A stretch of DNA of 64,000 nucleotides. Source: Panagrolaimus kolymaensis. Its lineage: Eukaryota > Nematoda > Chromadorea > Rhabditida > Panagrolaimidae. Within the stretch, counting starts at the first letter, position 1, and each line of letters begins with the position of its first letter. The stretch lies in contig JAJQJQ010000042.1 of assembly GCA_028622995.1 (NCBI GenBank), forward strand, positions 1 through 64,000. The letters are read 5' to 3'. The position numbers and the translations under genes were made by a program. The notes under the pieces are model-generated. The model searched no databases and had not been told where the DNA came from. It saw only the letters and a list, made by a program, of their open reading frames with translations. Below are positions 32,947 through 45,366 of this stretch, piece by piece.

Positions 32947-33918
32947 ATGGTTGCGATTTCTTATTTATTTATATTTTTATTATTAAAATCCATTAAATTA
33001 ATTTCATCCATACCTGCTTCACCACCGCGAATGCAAGCATGCGGAACGGATTTAAAACATTTAATTAATTATATGTGTACCTATAAAGATGAAAAACTTC
33101 CATGTTTTTCACATTTTTTGGGAGAAGAAAAAAATATTAAAAAAGAAAATCCATTAGAAATTATTGAAGCCATGAAACAAAGGGCTCTTCTTGAAAATTT
33201 CGCTGATGGTAAGTTTTTGGGAAATTTAGAACCGAATGAAATTTTTTTGCTCTTTCTCTCGTTTTTTTTCAAAACTTTTTTTCTTCAACAAATCAGGGAT
33301 TTTATCAAAGATTAGCGCTATAATAAATGGTAATTTTCTATTTTTAAAAATGAGACTAATCAAAATGCTTAGATGCGGAGAATTTAAAAAAAATAAAAAG
33401 GTCAAAAAGCCAAAAAATCGAGAATGGCAATTCGAAAAGCCGATGATGGTTTCTTTAACTTTTTTTCTTTTTTGGACAAAAGTAAGAAAATGAATTTTTC
33501 GTGTATGAAAAAAGGAATTATGCGTCGCATAAACGCATCTTGGCGAGAATTAAAATTTTTCGGTTAAGAAAATGCTTTGATTTTGTATTTTCCATTTATA
33601 AATGTATTTTTAAAACTGGTAAAATATCGAAAATTACTTTGAAAGCTGCTTTTGGGATATTAGAATACGAATATTAATGTCACAAAAAAACCGCTTATTG
33701 AAGTGAAAAATGGCAAATAATCCATACATGAATAATTTTTAGAGAATGAAGCATCTTTCGCAAATCCAAAGCCATTAAATAATCAAACCATGACTTTAGT
33801 GGAAGAATGCTGTTACGATGGATGTTCCATAAATGAAGTAAAAACAAAATATTGTTGTTTGACTGAACAATGTTTAGATTTATGTTATCCAGGAAATTTT
33901 GATGTTTTTCGTGTATAA
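32947..33918 (+). CDS. Insulin-like peptide precursor with atypical A chain
   Basis: Secreted ligand of the insulin/relaxin superfamily, presumed to act on a DAF-2-type receptor. Two exons (32947-33208, 33743-33918; phase-1 intron between B and A regions, the classic insulin position) give 145 residues. There is a signal peptide with core YLFIFLLLKSIKLISS (residues 6-21). B chain: ACGTDLKHLINYMC, with C32-x11-C44 exactly as in insulin. A chain: LVEECCYDGC, with C110, C111-x3-C115. The next cysteine is C125, giving x9 instead of the canonical x8. It is followed by further cysteines (C126, C131, C135) and the tail YPGNFDVFRV. An extra C53 lies just after the B chain. A KK pair at 65-66 could serve C-peptide processing. 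The B-chain match and intron phase make the family call firm; disulphide pairing is uncertain. Nematodes carry many diverged insulins, so I give no member name. Confidence 0.82.
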
Positions 33919-34587
33919 AAAAATTTATAATTAAATTTTTTTGGTACAAAGTGCAAAGTTTTATTAAATTTAATTTGTAAATGTCGCCTTTGGAAAACTT
34001 TTTCTTTAAATGCATTTGATGTTTGTTGTTATCCCTTTTATCTGGCATTTACTGTAGAAATGCTAGATATAAAAAAAATAAATACACAAAACTCAGAAGT
34101 ATATAATTAGAGGTACCATAAAAAAATGAATTATGTAGGAATCATAAAATACGCATTTAATTTTAAATATGCCTATGTATGTCATTTTTTTTCTCTAATG
34201 TTTTAAAATGCACTTAAAAACATTTCCCCTTTTTTTAGTACACATGTGCCTATTGTATTTAAATGAAGTTTGTGTAAATTTTTAGTTAATTCAGTGGCTG
34301 GCCAAAAAAAAATTAAGGCAAAAAATCGATTAAATTTTTTTTGTGTGGCATTTTTGTTACAAAATAGCTTTGGCCTTGTTGGTCTTAAATTTTAGTATGC
34401 AAACATCAAACTCAAATAAAAAGAAAGATCATTAATTCCAAACTAAATTATCAAAGCTCAAAACAAATGTAAAAAATAATAAGAAAATATAAACATGTGG
34501 AAAAAATTTTCACACAACTTTTAGAAAAGTTTAATGACAATAATTTATTTTTTTTAAAATTAAAACTACAGTAGCAGAAAAAGCATT
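33919..34587. other. Convergent intergenic region
   Basis: Spacer between the 3' ends of the insulin-like gene (plus) and the TTLL gene (minus). Plain AT-rich DNA. A frame at 33695-34048 on the minus strand is an antisense shadow of the insulin-like second exon and is rejected. Confidence 0.6.
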
Positions 34588-37500
34588 TCAATGAACAAGA
34601 CCAATTTTAGGTAAATTTATATTATTATTTATAGGCAAGACCGAAGAATTAATATTTCCATTGGTCACAATTGGAATAATACCATTTCCTTGAGGTGGAG
34701 GAGGAGGTCGTCGGGGCAATGATTTAGCTCTAAGTTGAATTTGAGTCGAAGAATTATTTAAAATTTGTTTTTTTCCTGAATTTATTGAAATATCTGTAAA
34801 TCGACTTCGAGATCGATTATTTTTTCCATTTCCAACATTTGGCATGGAAGTAGCCGAATTTTTATGATATCTCATCCGATTTGGAAGAAGATAAATTTCA
34901 GTTTGGCTAAAAAAATCAACATAAATATTTTTATTTTGCACTTTTAAATATCAAAAAATTACTTTTGATTTTCATCAATTTCCACTTCAGTCCTTCGAAG
35001 CCTTCCACTTCGAACTCCATAATGCCTTAATGCGGCATCACAATATGCCAAAAATCTTTGCATGGAAGCTAAGAGATCATCGCAAAATCCAAATTTAACT
35101 TTGGAAATATGAAATAATAGATTCAAGAACCCATGAAAATTTAAACCTACAAAATAAGTTTTTTTAAATAAAATGCTTTTATAAAAAATTTGTTTTACCT
35201 GTAAAAGTATCATTTTCTTTACCAGTAAAATAATAATTTATATCTGCATATTTTGTTTCCAATTCTTCATTCGTTATAGTTTTAGATAAAGAACACTTTC
35301 TAAAAAAAAGGGGTTTAAAAAAGTTGCATGTGAAAGATCCTGATTAAAAAACTTTCTATCGGCTGCTTTTAAAAGTTGTCGCTCGTGTGTTTTTAAAAAA
35401 GTTGCTCGAATTAATTTATATAATTATTTTTTGTTTTAAGAAACTCACTTAACAAACGATTTAATTGCCGCTAAATTTATTGTCATTCCCAATCGAATTG
35501 AAGAAAATTGCATAAATAAATAAACAGCTTTATCTAGAAAAAGGAGATGTTTGCTCACAGCCCCATAACGACCAGGAAAAATTTCTGATAAATGGGGGCG
35601 CTTTTTTCGTTTAATCATCGCTAAATCATCTTCACATCCAGAGGCCATAGATCCCATAGATTTTGTATCCCATTTTGTAGTATCTCTGGAAATAATATTA
35701 AAATTACTAGACCGACTATTTTACTACATTTTTTGCACTTTTTTTAAATAATAAAAAGGCGAAAGAAAAAAGGAAAAGCAATTAAAGTTTTTTTGTGGTT
35801 AAAAAATATCAAAACATAAAAGTGCAAAAGTAAACGCTCACATGTTGTTGTATTCGTTTTCTAATTGATTAAGGACAAGTAAAAGAGTGTCGCGAACAAG
35901 AGGGACTTTAATCATCTAAAAACTTTTTTTTTAAAAATATATTTAAAATTAATTAATTAAATTTTGTCTACTATTTTTTTTAAAGGATAAAAAAATTCGT
36001 TACTCACTTCATCGACGATAGATCGAACTGGAGGCGAAGCATCTTCCGAATAAACATTATGATCAATGGAAAGCGAAGGAGCTGAATTAACTTCAAGCAA
36101 AATTGGAGTTCCATCTTTTTTCACAATTATATCAAAACCCATTATCTAAAAAATTATTTTATATTTAAATTTTAATTATAAGTGTTTGGCTTTTTTTCGA
36201 GGTAAATATTTTTCCATTTTTTGGTGTAAATTCTAAACACAAACTAGACACTCTAACAAAAAACATTTTTTCTCACATTTTTTTCTTTTCACTTACGGTT
36301 TTTGCATAAATTTGAGAACCACTGTTTTAATGATTCTGTTCAAACATCTCGAACAACACAAAATGGAATTTTTAAAAAAATTTTATGATTTTTGCATTGC
36401 AAAGCTTAATTAATAAACTTTTATTAATTAAAAATTATTAAAGCTCAAAAGTAACTTTTTATTTTATAAAAAACATTTTTTGGATTCTATGAACTATTGA
36501 ACAGTCTTTATTGGTTTTCTTTTAAAAAAAATCTGTACCTGAAAACACTGAGGCCCAGGAACATCATTAAAATAATGTTCATAATTAAGCATAATTTCTG
36601 GAACCATTGCTAGCACTGTTTTAACTACAATCATTTTAATTCCATGCCATAATCGTCGGGTTCGAACTCCATGACTTTCCATTTGATGGAATACTGTCGA
36701 TAAGAGCCTTTTGCTACCTAAAATTAATATCGTTGGAAAAAGTTTATAAAAAAACTTTGGAGCATCAAAAGGTGCATTTTTTTGTTCCATAGACACCGAA
36801 AAAAAATGTATCAAGAAAGATAGTGTCGAATTTTTATTTTTTTGATATGGTGGATTGAAACCCAAGATTAATACTTACCTTTTAACTGATCCTTCAAATT
36901 TGTGCTATGAACATACGAGGCATTTTCTTTGTTTAGAGAATAATTTGTTAAATGAGAATATAAATTTTCAAAATTGCTTGAAGTTGGTTTGGAATATTTT
37001 TCTGTGCAAAATCTAGCCATTCCTAAAAAAACTTTATGCAAATTTTTATTTTTCCATTTTCTGATTTTAAAAAAGCAAAAAGTTTATGTCTTTGGTAGAT
37101 TAATTAATTAATTTTCACGTACCTTCTCGGGCAATATAAATCGATAAAGGATTAATGCTTTTAATAACAGCATAAACTCGAAAATCAAATTTAAGTTGAT
37201 CTGACATTAAAAAAGGATCATCAATATATTCTTGAATTAGTTGTTTACTATTTACATCCGTTAATTGATTGGCAGTTTGAATTAAATATATACCCGTTCC
37301 TTGAGCTCCTAAAAACACAAAACTGCATCATAAACTTTGTTTAAAAAAAAGTGCAGCACAAACCATCATCAGGTTTAACAATAAACCATGAATCCCGTTT
37401 TAAATTTGAACAATATTCTTGAAAATCTTTTAATTGAGCAGGCAAAACCCAAGATTTAGGATAAAAATGATATTCACTTGGGAAAAGTTGTTGCATCGAT

Positions 37501-39241
37501 AAAATAGATTGGGTTAATGCAATTTTTTTTGCAAGTTCTGTCATTCCTGAAAACAAAAACTATTTTTATGCCAAAAAAGAATTAATTTTTTAAGAAATAG
37601 ACAATTTTTTTAAAATTTTAAACATACCAGGAAATTTATTTATTTTACTTTCGGGTGATTTAACGATGGCTTTCATATCGCTATAAACTATGCTATGCCA
37701 ATAAACGCTCGAAGGTTTACCATCATGTCGACCATCGGGAAATTCTTTTATTCCCAACTTTTTTGCATTAAAAGTCACCACATTAAAATTTGATTTCGCT
37801 CTCGAAGTATCAATCGAATATTCTTCAAGATTTACCATTTTGGAATAATCATGCGAATCACCCGGAAGGGAACCGTTTAAACTAAAAAAATACAAAAATC
37901 TTTAGTTTCTTACAGAAAAAATAAAATACAAAAAAGGAAGCAAAGTTTTGTTTTTTAATGTTCAAAAAACAGAACTTTTATTAAATTTGAAAATGTTTTT
38001 CTTTAATTTTCGTTGCTTTAAATTCGACAGAAAAAAAAGAAAAAAATAATAACAAGTTGTCAAAAACATGACAGAGTACGTGAACGTGGGCTAAGTACTA
38101 AATATATATCAAAAACCTTAAAATTAAAGCAAGAACAAAGAAGAAAAAAATTACTTATCAGATTTCTTGGAAAGAAACATAAAATACACAAAATTCAAAA
38201 TGTGTAATAATGCTCGAAAAAATTAAAAATAGGAAAGAAAAAAGAGAGTTACGTAAAAAAATTAAAACTTCTGACTTAAATGAAACATAAAATAATAAAA
38301 TAAAATGAGGAGTATTTATTAAACAAAAAACCCTTAAAGCGAAAATTAATAAATAGCGTAAGTCTAAAAGAAGCAATTTAAAAAAAGATGACACATTGAT
38401 AATTAATTGAAAATGTCTTCTCAAAAAATTTAATTAACGCCTGAATAAAAAATAAGTTATTTAATTGGTTAAAAAGTTTTATTTACTCATCCTCTAAGAA
38501 TCAATTTTAAAATTTAAATGTGATGTAAGAATGTTGTAAAACATAAACAAAAAGGAAAGAAGTTAAAAAATTTTAAGAACGGTCATAACTTTTATAGCAA
38601 AAACGAAAATAAATAAATATTGTTTCAAGGTTTTGCAAAAATTCGTTATTGTTTCGAAAAGAAAATTAACAAAACATAACACAATTCCCGTGTGTCTCGT
38701 CATCTCCTCGAGCTGACGACTTATTACTTCTTTTTTTTTTCTCACCTACTACAGCTGGCGTCGTCGTCATGGTAGCATCAAAGAAAAAGTGTCAGTAAAA
38801 AAACATAAAAAAAAAACGATTACTTTTTTTCTTCACAAAACTGCCAACACTCCAAATTTTAAATTGGTATGTTTTTTATTTTACTAGCTTCAAACTAAAG
38901 CAATTTTTGGAAAGAACAAAACCAAAAATAAAATTCAACAAAAAAAAGTAAAAATGAACTTGCCTAAAATTTGAATCCAAACTACTTTGGCGTTTAAAAT
39001 TATTATTTGGCATTTGAGATTTTTGTTTTTCTGCAACTAAACTTTTTCCTATGAGTCCGCCGCCACCGCCATTCGCCTTTGAATGACCACCGCCTCCGCC
39101 ACTTTCAACATCGTCATTGTCCATTGAATCAAACGAAGCAAAAATATTTTTTGATACAGAAAGGGCATGTTTTTCAATGGAATTATCATCATAAATATTA
39201 CATGGAACAACTTGATTATTACTTGATTGTGAACAGCCCAT
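34588..39241 (-). CDS. ttll-11: Tubulin polyglutamylase, TTLL11 type
   Basis: ATP-grasp ligase that adds glutamates to tubulin tails; in C. elegans TTLL-11 acts on ciliary microtubules. Twelve exons: 38964-39241, 37628-37881, 37364-37546, 37123-37308, 36879-37022, 36539-36717, 36008-36145, 35842-35915, 35449-35685, 35199-35299, 34963-35146, 34588-34906. They give 758 residues with every phase matching. Landmarks in order: KINKFPGMTELAKK, FYPKSWVLP, FIVKPDDGAQGTGIYLI (ATP-binding loop), FDFRVYAVIKS, SHLTNYSLNK, GPQCFQIMGFDI, ILLEVNSAPSL (metal/ATP-binding Asn). An EF-hand-like helical region and an Arg/Pro-rich tail (SLPRRPPPPPQG) follow. The N-terminus is MGCSQSSN, which fits N-myristoylation at Gly2 with palmitoylation at Cys3. 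The first intron uses a GC donor (AG|GCAAGT). TTLL11 rather than another TTLL rests on resemblance in the core and C-terminal region. Confidence 0.88.
37882..38963 (-). other. First intron of the TTLL gene (GC-AG)
   Basis: 1.08 kb intron with donor AG|GCAAGT and acceptor TTTTTTTAG. A GT donor at 38959 (CAA|GTTCAT) gives the wrong phase. The short segment on the minus strand at about 38749-38770 (ATG ACG ACG ACG CCA...GGTGAG) could be an alternative start exon, but its phase does not fit exon 2. Nothing else seen. Confidence 0.6.
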
Positions 39242-40995
39242 TCATTTGTATTTTTATCTGTAATTAATAATATGAAAGATAATAGCGCTTTTTTGAGTTT
39301 CTATTTTTAGAAAAAGAAAAAACGTTTAAAATAGTGAGCAAGTAAACAGACAACGGACAGGGGAAATGGACTAAAAATGCTTCCGGTCATTTTTTATGGT
39401 TCAATAAACTTTACTGAAAATGGCTTTAAAAAGGAAATAGTCTTTCAAAAGGATAAAAACTGGTCACTTGAACGATTAAGTCGTTTCAAAATTTATGGAG
39501 AAAAAAATGAGTAATAATAGTTTATAAAAATGAAAGCAAAAAAATATAAAAAATATTGAGATACAAAAAATCTTATCTTTGAAAACAGCATTATGGCATT
39601 TTATTAATCATAAAAAAATTCTTCGGATTTAAAAAAAAAAGCAATACAAAATAAAAAATGGAGAAAGAAATTTACATATGCGCATGCAAACATTAGCAAA
39701 AGGGCAACAAACAATAAAAAATATAACTAATAATTTTAAAAACAGACTCCAATTAATGGGAGTTTAAATTAAATTTAAAACATTTTTTTAAAGAAAAAGT
39801 TCCCAAAATAAACGCGTTAGGTATTTACGAACGTTCCTTATTTTTCGAATTTTTAACAATAAACCTTAAAGTTCCCAAAAAAACATTCAAGGTGCTAAAC
39901 AAAAATTCTGAAAGCTTTTTAGAAAATAGACAATCACGTTATATTTTTCTTTTTGGAACCATTGTTAAAAAAATAAATTTTCTTCTTTCATTTTATTTTT
40001 TCTTTCGCACCATGGAAATATGAAGGAGTTAGCTATAGTTGTTCTTTCGTTTCTCGGTCATTTGTAATAACTTGGTTTCTTAGCAATGGTCAAAAAAATA
40101 GAAAGTTGTCTTAAAAAAGTAAAAAAAAATGCACCTTTTTTAGAGGGGATAAAAAACGTAAGAAAATTTTGTTAGAAAAATAAAACTTTTTATATGTATT
40201 GATTTTGAACAGCTGTAAACTCATTTTTTATTAGTAATTTTAAAAGAAACACATGTTGTAAAAGCAATGACCAAAGATTAATAAAAAGTATCAATAAATT
40301 TTTAATTTCTAATTACGGCATTTTTTTCAGTCTAAACTAGCGAAAAATTGAATGTTAAACTATCACAAACAAACTCAAAACTACCAAAAAGGATAAATAA
40401 TTTTAAACCACGAACTTTGGGTTATTTTTCAAATTTTTTTTCTTTGAGCTTCAGACTCATGAAAGCCCATAAACTTTACTATTATTATTATCTTTCACAT
40501 ATTTCTATTTATTTTTTTCAAAAGAAGATTTTCAGATTTGTCGACCAAAGTTGACACAATGGAGAAATTCTTAAGGGAATATATAAGTATAATAAAACCG
40601 GAAAAACATAGCATCGGCATCAGCACAATTTTTAAAGCAAAAATGCTGCTTCGATTTTTTTCTTCTTTTTTGACAAAAGCGAAAAAATATTATATAAAAA
40701 ACGGCCCTTAAACATATTTGTTTTTATTGTTGCCCAGGGAGAAAAAACAACAAACACAACAACAAAAAATAGAAAAAATGTCAAAAATAAAATAAACTTA
40801 ATTTTGAATTCTATTAAAAACAAACATTTATGTATTTTTGTTCTTTGCCAACAAGCCATTCAATAAATACGTGAGATTTTTTTGCTTCTTAAAAATTTGG
40901 TAGTAAAAATTATTTAACAAAAAGGAAAAAGCATTTTTTTTAAAAACAAATAAATCTGGTTTAAAACTTTTGTTGTTTATTATTATAAATTAATT
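39242..40995. other. Intergenic, upstream of the TTLL gene
   Basis: AT-rich 1.75 kb between the start of the TTLL gene and the 3' end of the small secreted gene, both minus. No coding frame with splice support; short frames are low-complexity. No motif identified. Confidence 0.5.
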
Positions 40996-42008
40996 TTAGG
41001 CTGTTCTAAAATGAGTCCAATATTGATTTCGATGATGATGGCGGAATCGGCCATTACGGAATTTTTTGCGGAGAAATGGTTCATCTTCAGGCATTGGAGG
41101 AAGTGTGGCAGCTTCCAAAGGCGGATCAAAAAGTGAATATAATTTTACTGAAGGCGATGAAATCCATTCTGATTCCAATTCAGCGCTATTTTGAACCCGA
41201 ATTTTGCATCGAGCAATTAGAGGCATTCGTGGGAAAATATATTTCTCATCATATCCATTAAATGCTGGAGGAATTGTTAATGCAAGGAAATTTCTCGCCT
41301 AAAATCAACAATTTTAATATAAAAGTTTATAAAAAAAATTGAATTGAATGAAAAAAACAAAAACTTTTATCGAAGAAAAAAATGAAAAATGTTAATTTTT
41401 TTCGGATCCTTCCAACTTTCTAAACAAGTCGTATACCAAATTTAGTTTGTGTTAATTTTCACCAATGAAAAATATAAATTTATAAAATAGTTTTGGCTCT
41501 TTCAAATAATTAAAAAAGAAGTAGTCGAGAAAAAAACAATAACTTGAAGCGAAAATAAAGCACAAACCTGTCCAGTATTTTCATCTTCAATTTCGCATAA
41601 AATTTTATAACTTCGATTTGTTTCATTAAAATTATCATTCCAAAAATCTGGATCCACCCATCGTAGTTTCATATGAAATACATCTATGGCTTCATTATTC
41701 GATGCCCTAAACAATCCCAAAATAAAAAAAGTAAGCTAAAATTAAATTATCTAAAAAACATACACGGCTTGAGAAGTTGAAAAAAGCAGACGAATCCTTC
41801 GAACTTGCGAAGGTTTATCCACGATTCTCAAATCATGAATATATTTTTCACCAGTAATTAAATTTCTTGAAAATATAAATTTTGTTGGCTGTGAAGAAAG
41901 TTCAGTTGGAATATCTTTTATTATAGATACTCCCGAAATAGCTGGAGCACCAATCGATAACGGAAATATTAAACTTAAAAATAAAAAATAATAAAATAAC
42001 TTTTGCAT
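40996..42008 (-). CDS. Small secreted protein, family not recognised
   Basis: Three exons (41764-42008, 41568-41706, 40996-41298) splice in phase to 228 residues. The N-terminus is a clear signal peptide (LFYYFLFLSLIFPLSIGAPA), with cleavage likely after about residue 21. The mature part is beta-rich: alternating strands such as PTKFIFSRNLITGEKYI, MKLRWVDPDFW, YKILCEIEDENTGQ and PLIARCKIRVQNS, then ESEWISSPSVKLYSL. This order (Tyr-containing strand, later W-x-S-x-P) recalls a fibronectin type III or cytokine-receptor-like fold, which is only an inference. NFNETN offers an N-glycosylation site. The tail is Pro/Glu-rich and then basic and His-rich (RNGRFRHHHRNQYW). There is no membrane anchor, so it is probably extracellular. 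Confidence 0.72.
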
Positions 42009-45000
42009 ATTTAAGTCTGATGTAAAAATAATAAAATTTTATGACTTTTTTGATAAAAGTCAAAAAGCATTTAAAATTACCACGCCTTTTTCAAAATTTT
42101 AGACAATTCGACGGCGACGATGATGATGGGATAAAGAAAATGGAAAACCGATTTCCTTCTTTTTAATCCCATCCATCTTTCAAAATTTCATGAAGCTTTC
42201 TCTCAGTTTGGGATATATCCATTTTTTTTTCTTTCTCTATTTTTTTCATTTCGACCTGAATTCTTTTTATCTGACTGATTTCTCACACGTTCGTTCGTTC
42301 TTTCACTTTTCTCAAATAAAATAAATATGATTATAAATAATCAAGAATAAATGATAAACTTCTTTCAAGAAAGGAATGGTGATCATCCACCAACATTTTT
42401 TCTTTCATTTCGATCATCTGTTATTTTTTGTTCAACCAAAAAAAGTGTCAAAGATAAATAACATTTAACGACTTTTATGAACAAAAGAAGAAAAAAAGTT
42501 TAATCAAGAAAAAAAAAATAAGAATAGCAGCAAAGAAGGAAGTTTTATTTAGTTTTTGGTTGCAAACGACGAAAAGGTGAAAAGATTAATTAATGAAACT
42601 TTGCAAAACAAAAAATAACAAAGTTTACAAAATAGCAAAACGCAAACATTTTTAAAAAACTTCAAACAAAAAATAATACTTTTTTCTTTGTAAACAATTT
42701 TGGCCGTAAACAGACATTGTATAAAATTACTATATTACGATGACATTGGAATTAAACTTGTTACAAAGAGTAAACGTCCAAAACATTTGGGCAAACGCAA
42801 CCATGGTATATCAAAATCAAAGTAAAATGTTTCAAAGCCATCTGTGTAATAATTTTTATCAAAGTAATATTATTCCATGCATATCTTTCCATTTTTATTA
42901 TTCCTAATTAGCATTTAAATTTAACAGACTTCCTTTTTTATACTTTTGCTTATTTTAATGTAAGAATAAATAACATAATATGCAAGTTGTCGGTGACGAA
43001 TGGAAGACTTTTTACAATATTACGTCTATCACTGTAAAATTCCAAAACTTTGTTATTAAAATAGATAACAATCTCAATTATTATGAATCAATTTTTTTGC
43101 TTTGAGAGAGTTTATAAAAAAAAAATATCACACTTTTGTTTTCTCTTTTTGAATATTTTTTTCTTTTCAAGCTGTGCTATTTTAAGTTTTCGAAAATTAC
43201 GCCTTTTCCTCATTTCAAAGTAATTAATTAATCTTTTTTTTGTTGACCACTTTAAAATCAAAAAATAAAAGAAAAGGACACACGTGTGTTGCTTGTCACT
43301 TTCAAAGATAGCCGCTCAATATTTTTTTTACTATGCGATCATTTAAAAAATTTTGATTAAAAATGTTTCACCTTCTTTTTTTAGTTTTTTCTTTTATGAA
43401 TGCCAATTATCAATTTTTTATTTTCTCGTGGATTAAATTTACCAATAAAATTTCCACTTTTCAAAGCTTACTATTTTCTGATGATCCTGTTTCGACCATC
43501 CACAAAAGTTTTTCACTTCACCAAATACTTTTATGTATTTTAAATTTGTGCTCAAAAATAGAACGAAGCTGAATAAAAAAAAGCTCATTAAAACTTTATA
43601 ATTTTTTTTCTTTTTCTAACTTAATGAAGCCGAATTTGGTAAAATGAACGGAAGCTTCGAGGAAAGAGAGAAAATTTGGATTTTTGCCATTCTTTCCTCC
43701 TTCTTTTTTTTATTAGCGCACTTGTCATTCAAATGAGAACTCTTCTTCCAAAAAAAATTTTGGAAAAAATAACGAATGGCAAACCACTTTTATTCTAGTA
43801 TGAAGGTTTGTTTGTCCAAAATTGGCACAAAAGTAAAAATAAAAAAACCATGTTCGCCGTCGTGACATCGTCTTTTTTTCTTTTTTTTGGCGCAAAGCAA
43901 AGGCAGCTGTTGTTGTGTTTTTGGTTGGTGAATGACAAAGGCATGAATGATGAGGAGAAAAAAAAGAGAGGGTTATGGCAGGAATGAGAGAATGGAAATG
44001 AGAGGAAAGAGAGGCATCGCAAAAATATGCAACACCGAAGAGAAAAAAAAATTCGATCCATTTTTAAAACAGAAAAAATGGACATGCTCTTTTTTGCGCA
44101 ATCCGCTCCGGAAAAAATTGACTTTGAAATTTAAGCTTCCAAAAAAACGATTCAACTTTTTTTTAATAAACTTAAAAAATGGGAGTAATTTAAAACCAAT
44201 AAAAAAATATTCTCGGACTTTTTTTTGGCTCGTTTTTAAAAGACTTCCGCAGACGAAATTTTTTTTATTCAGCGGAAGCTGCTAGATTTTAAAAATTCCC
44301 AGTTCTTTTTTAAATAAACATTTTTTTTCTGAGGCTACCAAAATTCATCTGTCGTTTATATATTTTTTTACTTTTTTTTAATGCTCTCCTTTTTTTAAAC
44401 TCCCAATAAAAGTATGAATCAGTTTTTTTCTTTTTTTCTATAAAATTAAAATTTGATGTTTTTGTAGTTTAAAGTTTGCACTCTTCCCTTTTTTTATTTT
44501 GCGCGTGTTTATCCAATTTTTTTACTCCTTCTTCCTTTTTTTTTCCAAAGAAAGAGTCACTAACTTTTGAAATTCAAAATAAAAAGTTGTTTTTTTCTTT
44601 CAAGTGTCCTTCCCATTCATTCATTGTTACTTTTTTGATTTCGAAATATTCCGGTGTTGCCTTTTTTGCTGTCCCATATTTTTTTCTTTTTTAAAAATGC
44701 GCCACCAAAAATTCAATTAACTTTTTTTTTCATCTTCAAAAAAAAATTCATTCATTCCAATTAAAGGAGGCATCACAAACACACTCATTGGAAAAAAATG
44801 TAGGAAAAGACAAAGTTGCGCGTGTCTCTGTTTCTTGCTCCGTTAAACCATTATTTTTTGTTTTTGTTTCGATCGACTTTTGTTCGAAAATGTAATTGTA
44901 GCCGTTTTTGCCTCATCGTTTTAAACTACCTTTAATTTTTTCTATGTATCAAACTTTTTTTTTTCTTTTTTTTACCGACCGAAAAAAAAGATTTAAAGTT

Positions 45001-45366
45001 TGCTTATGTGATTTAAGGATAGAGAGAGACGTTTTTTTCTTTTGGTTTCTTCCATTTGTTTAAGTTATTAAAAAAACTTTTATTTTTTGATTCGTGAAAA
45101 GAGCTACAATTTTTTGACACTTTTTCCCTTTTTATTTGTTTACTTTATTTTTGGTTTGCAAAAAAAATGTTTTTTGAGTTTTCATTGTTTTAAATAATTT
45201 TTTGACTCATTTTTAAAAAACTGTTTTTGTTTGGCGCCAAAAAAAAGTTTATAAAAATTCAAGCGACTATTGATTTAAGGCTTTCAAAGTCATCAAGAAT
45301 TTTATTATTTTATTCCATTTTTGAAACTTTTTTTTCTACTATTTTTAGTTATTATTATTTCTAAAA
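42009..45366. other. Large divergent intergenic region
   Basis: 3.4 kb between the starts of the secreted-protein gene (minus) and the DOCK gene (plus). It is very AT-rich with long T/A homopolymer runs. Frames such as 43795-44085, 43947-44285 and 44476-44694 are Phe/Lys/Ser low-complexity chance reading. It should contain both promoters and, given the DOCK gene's several first exons, possibly distal regulatory elements; none is recognisable by eye. Confidence 0.5.

Noticed and set aside
33695..34048. Minus-strand 117-codon frame
   Set aside because: Antisense shadow of the insulin-like second exon.
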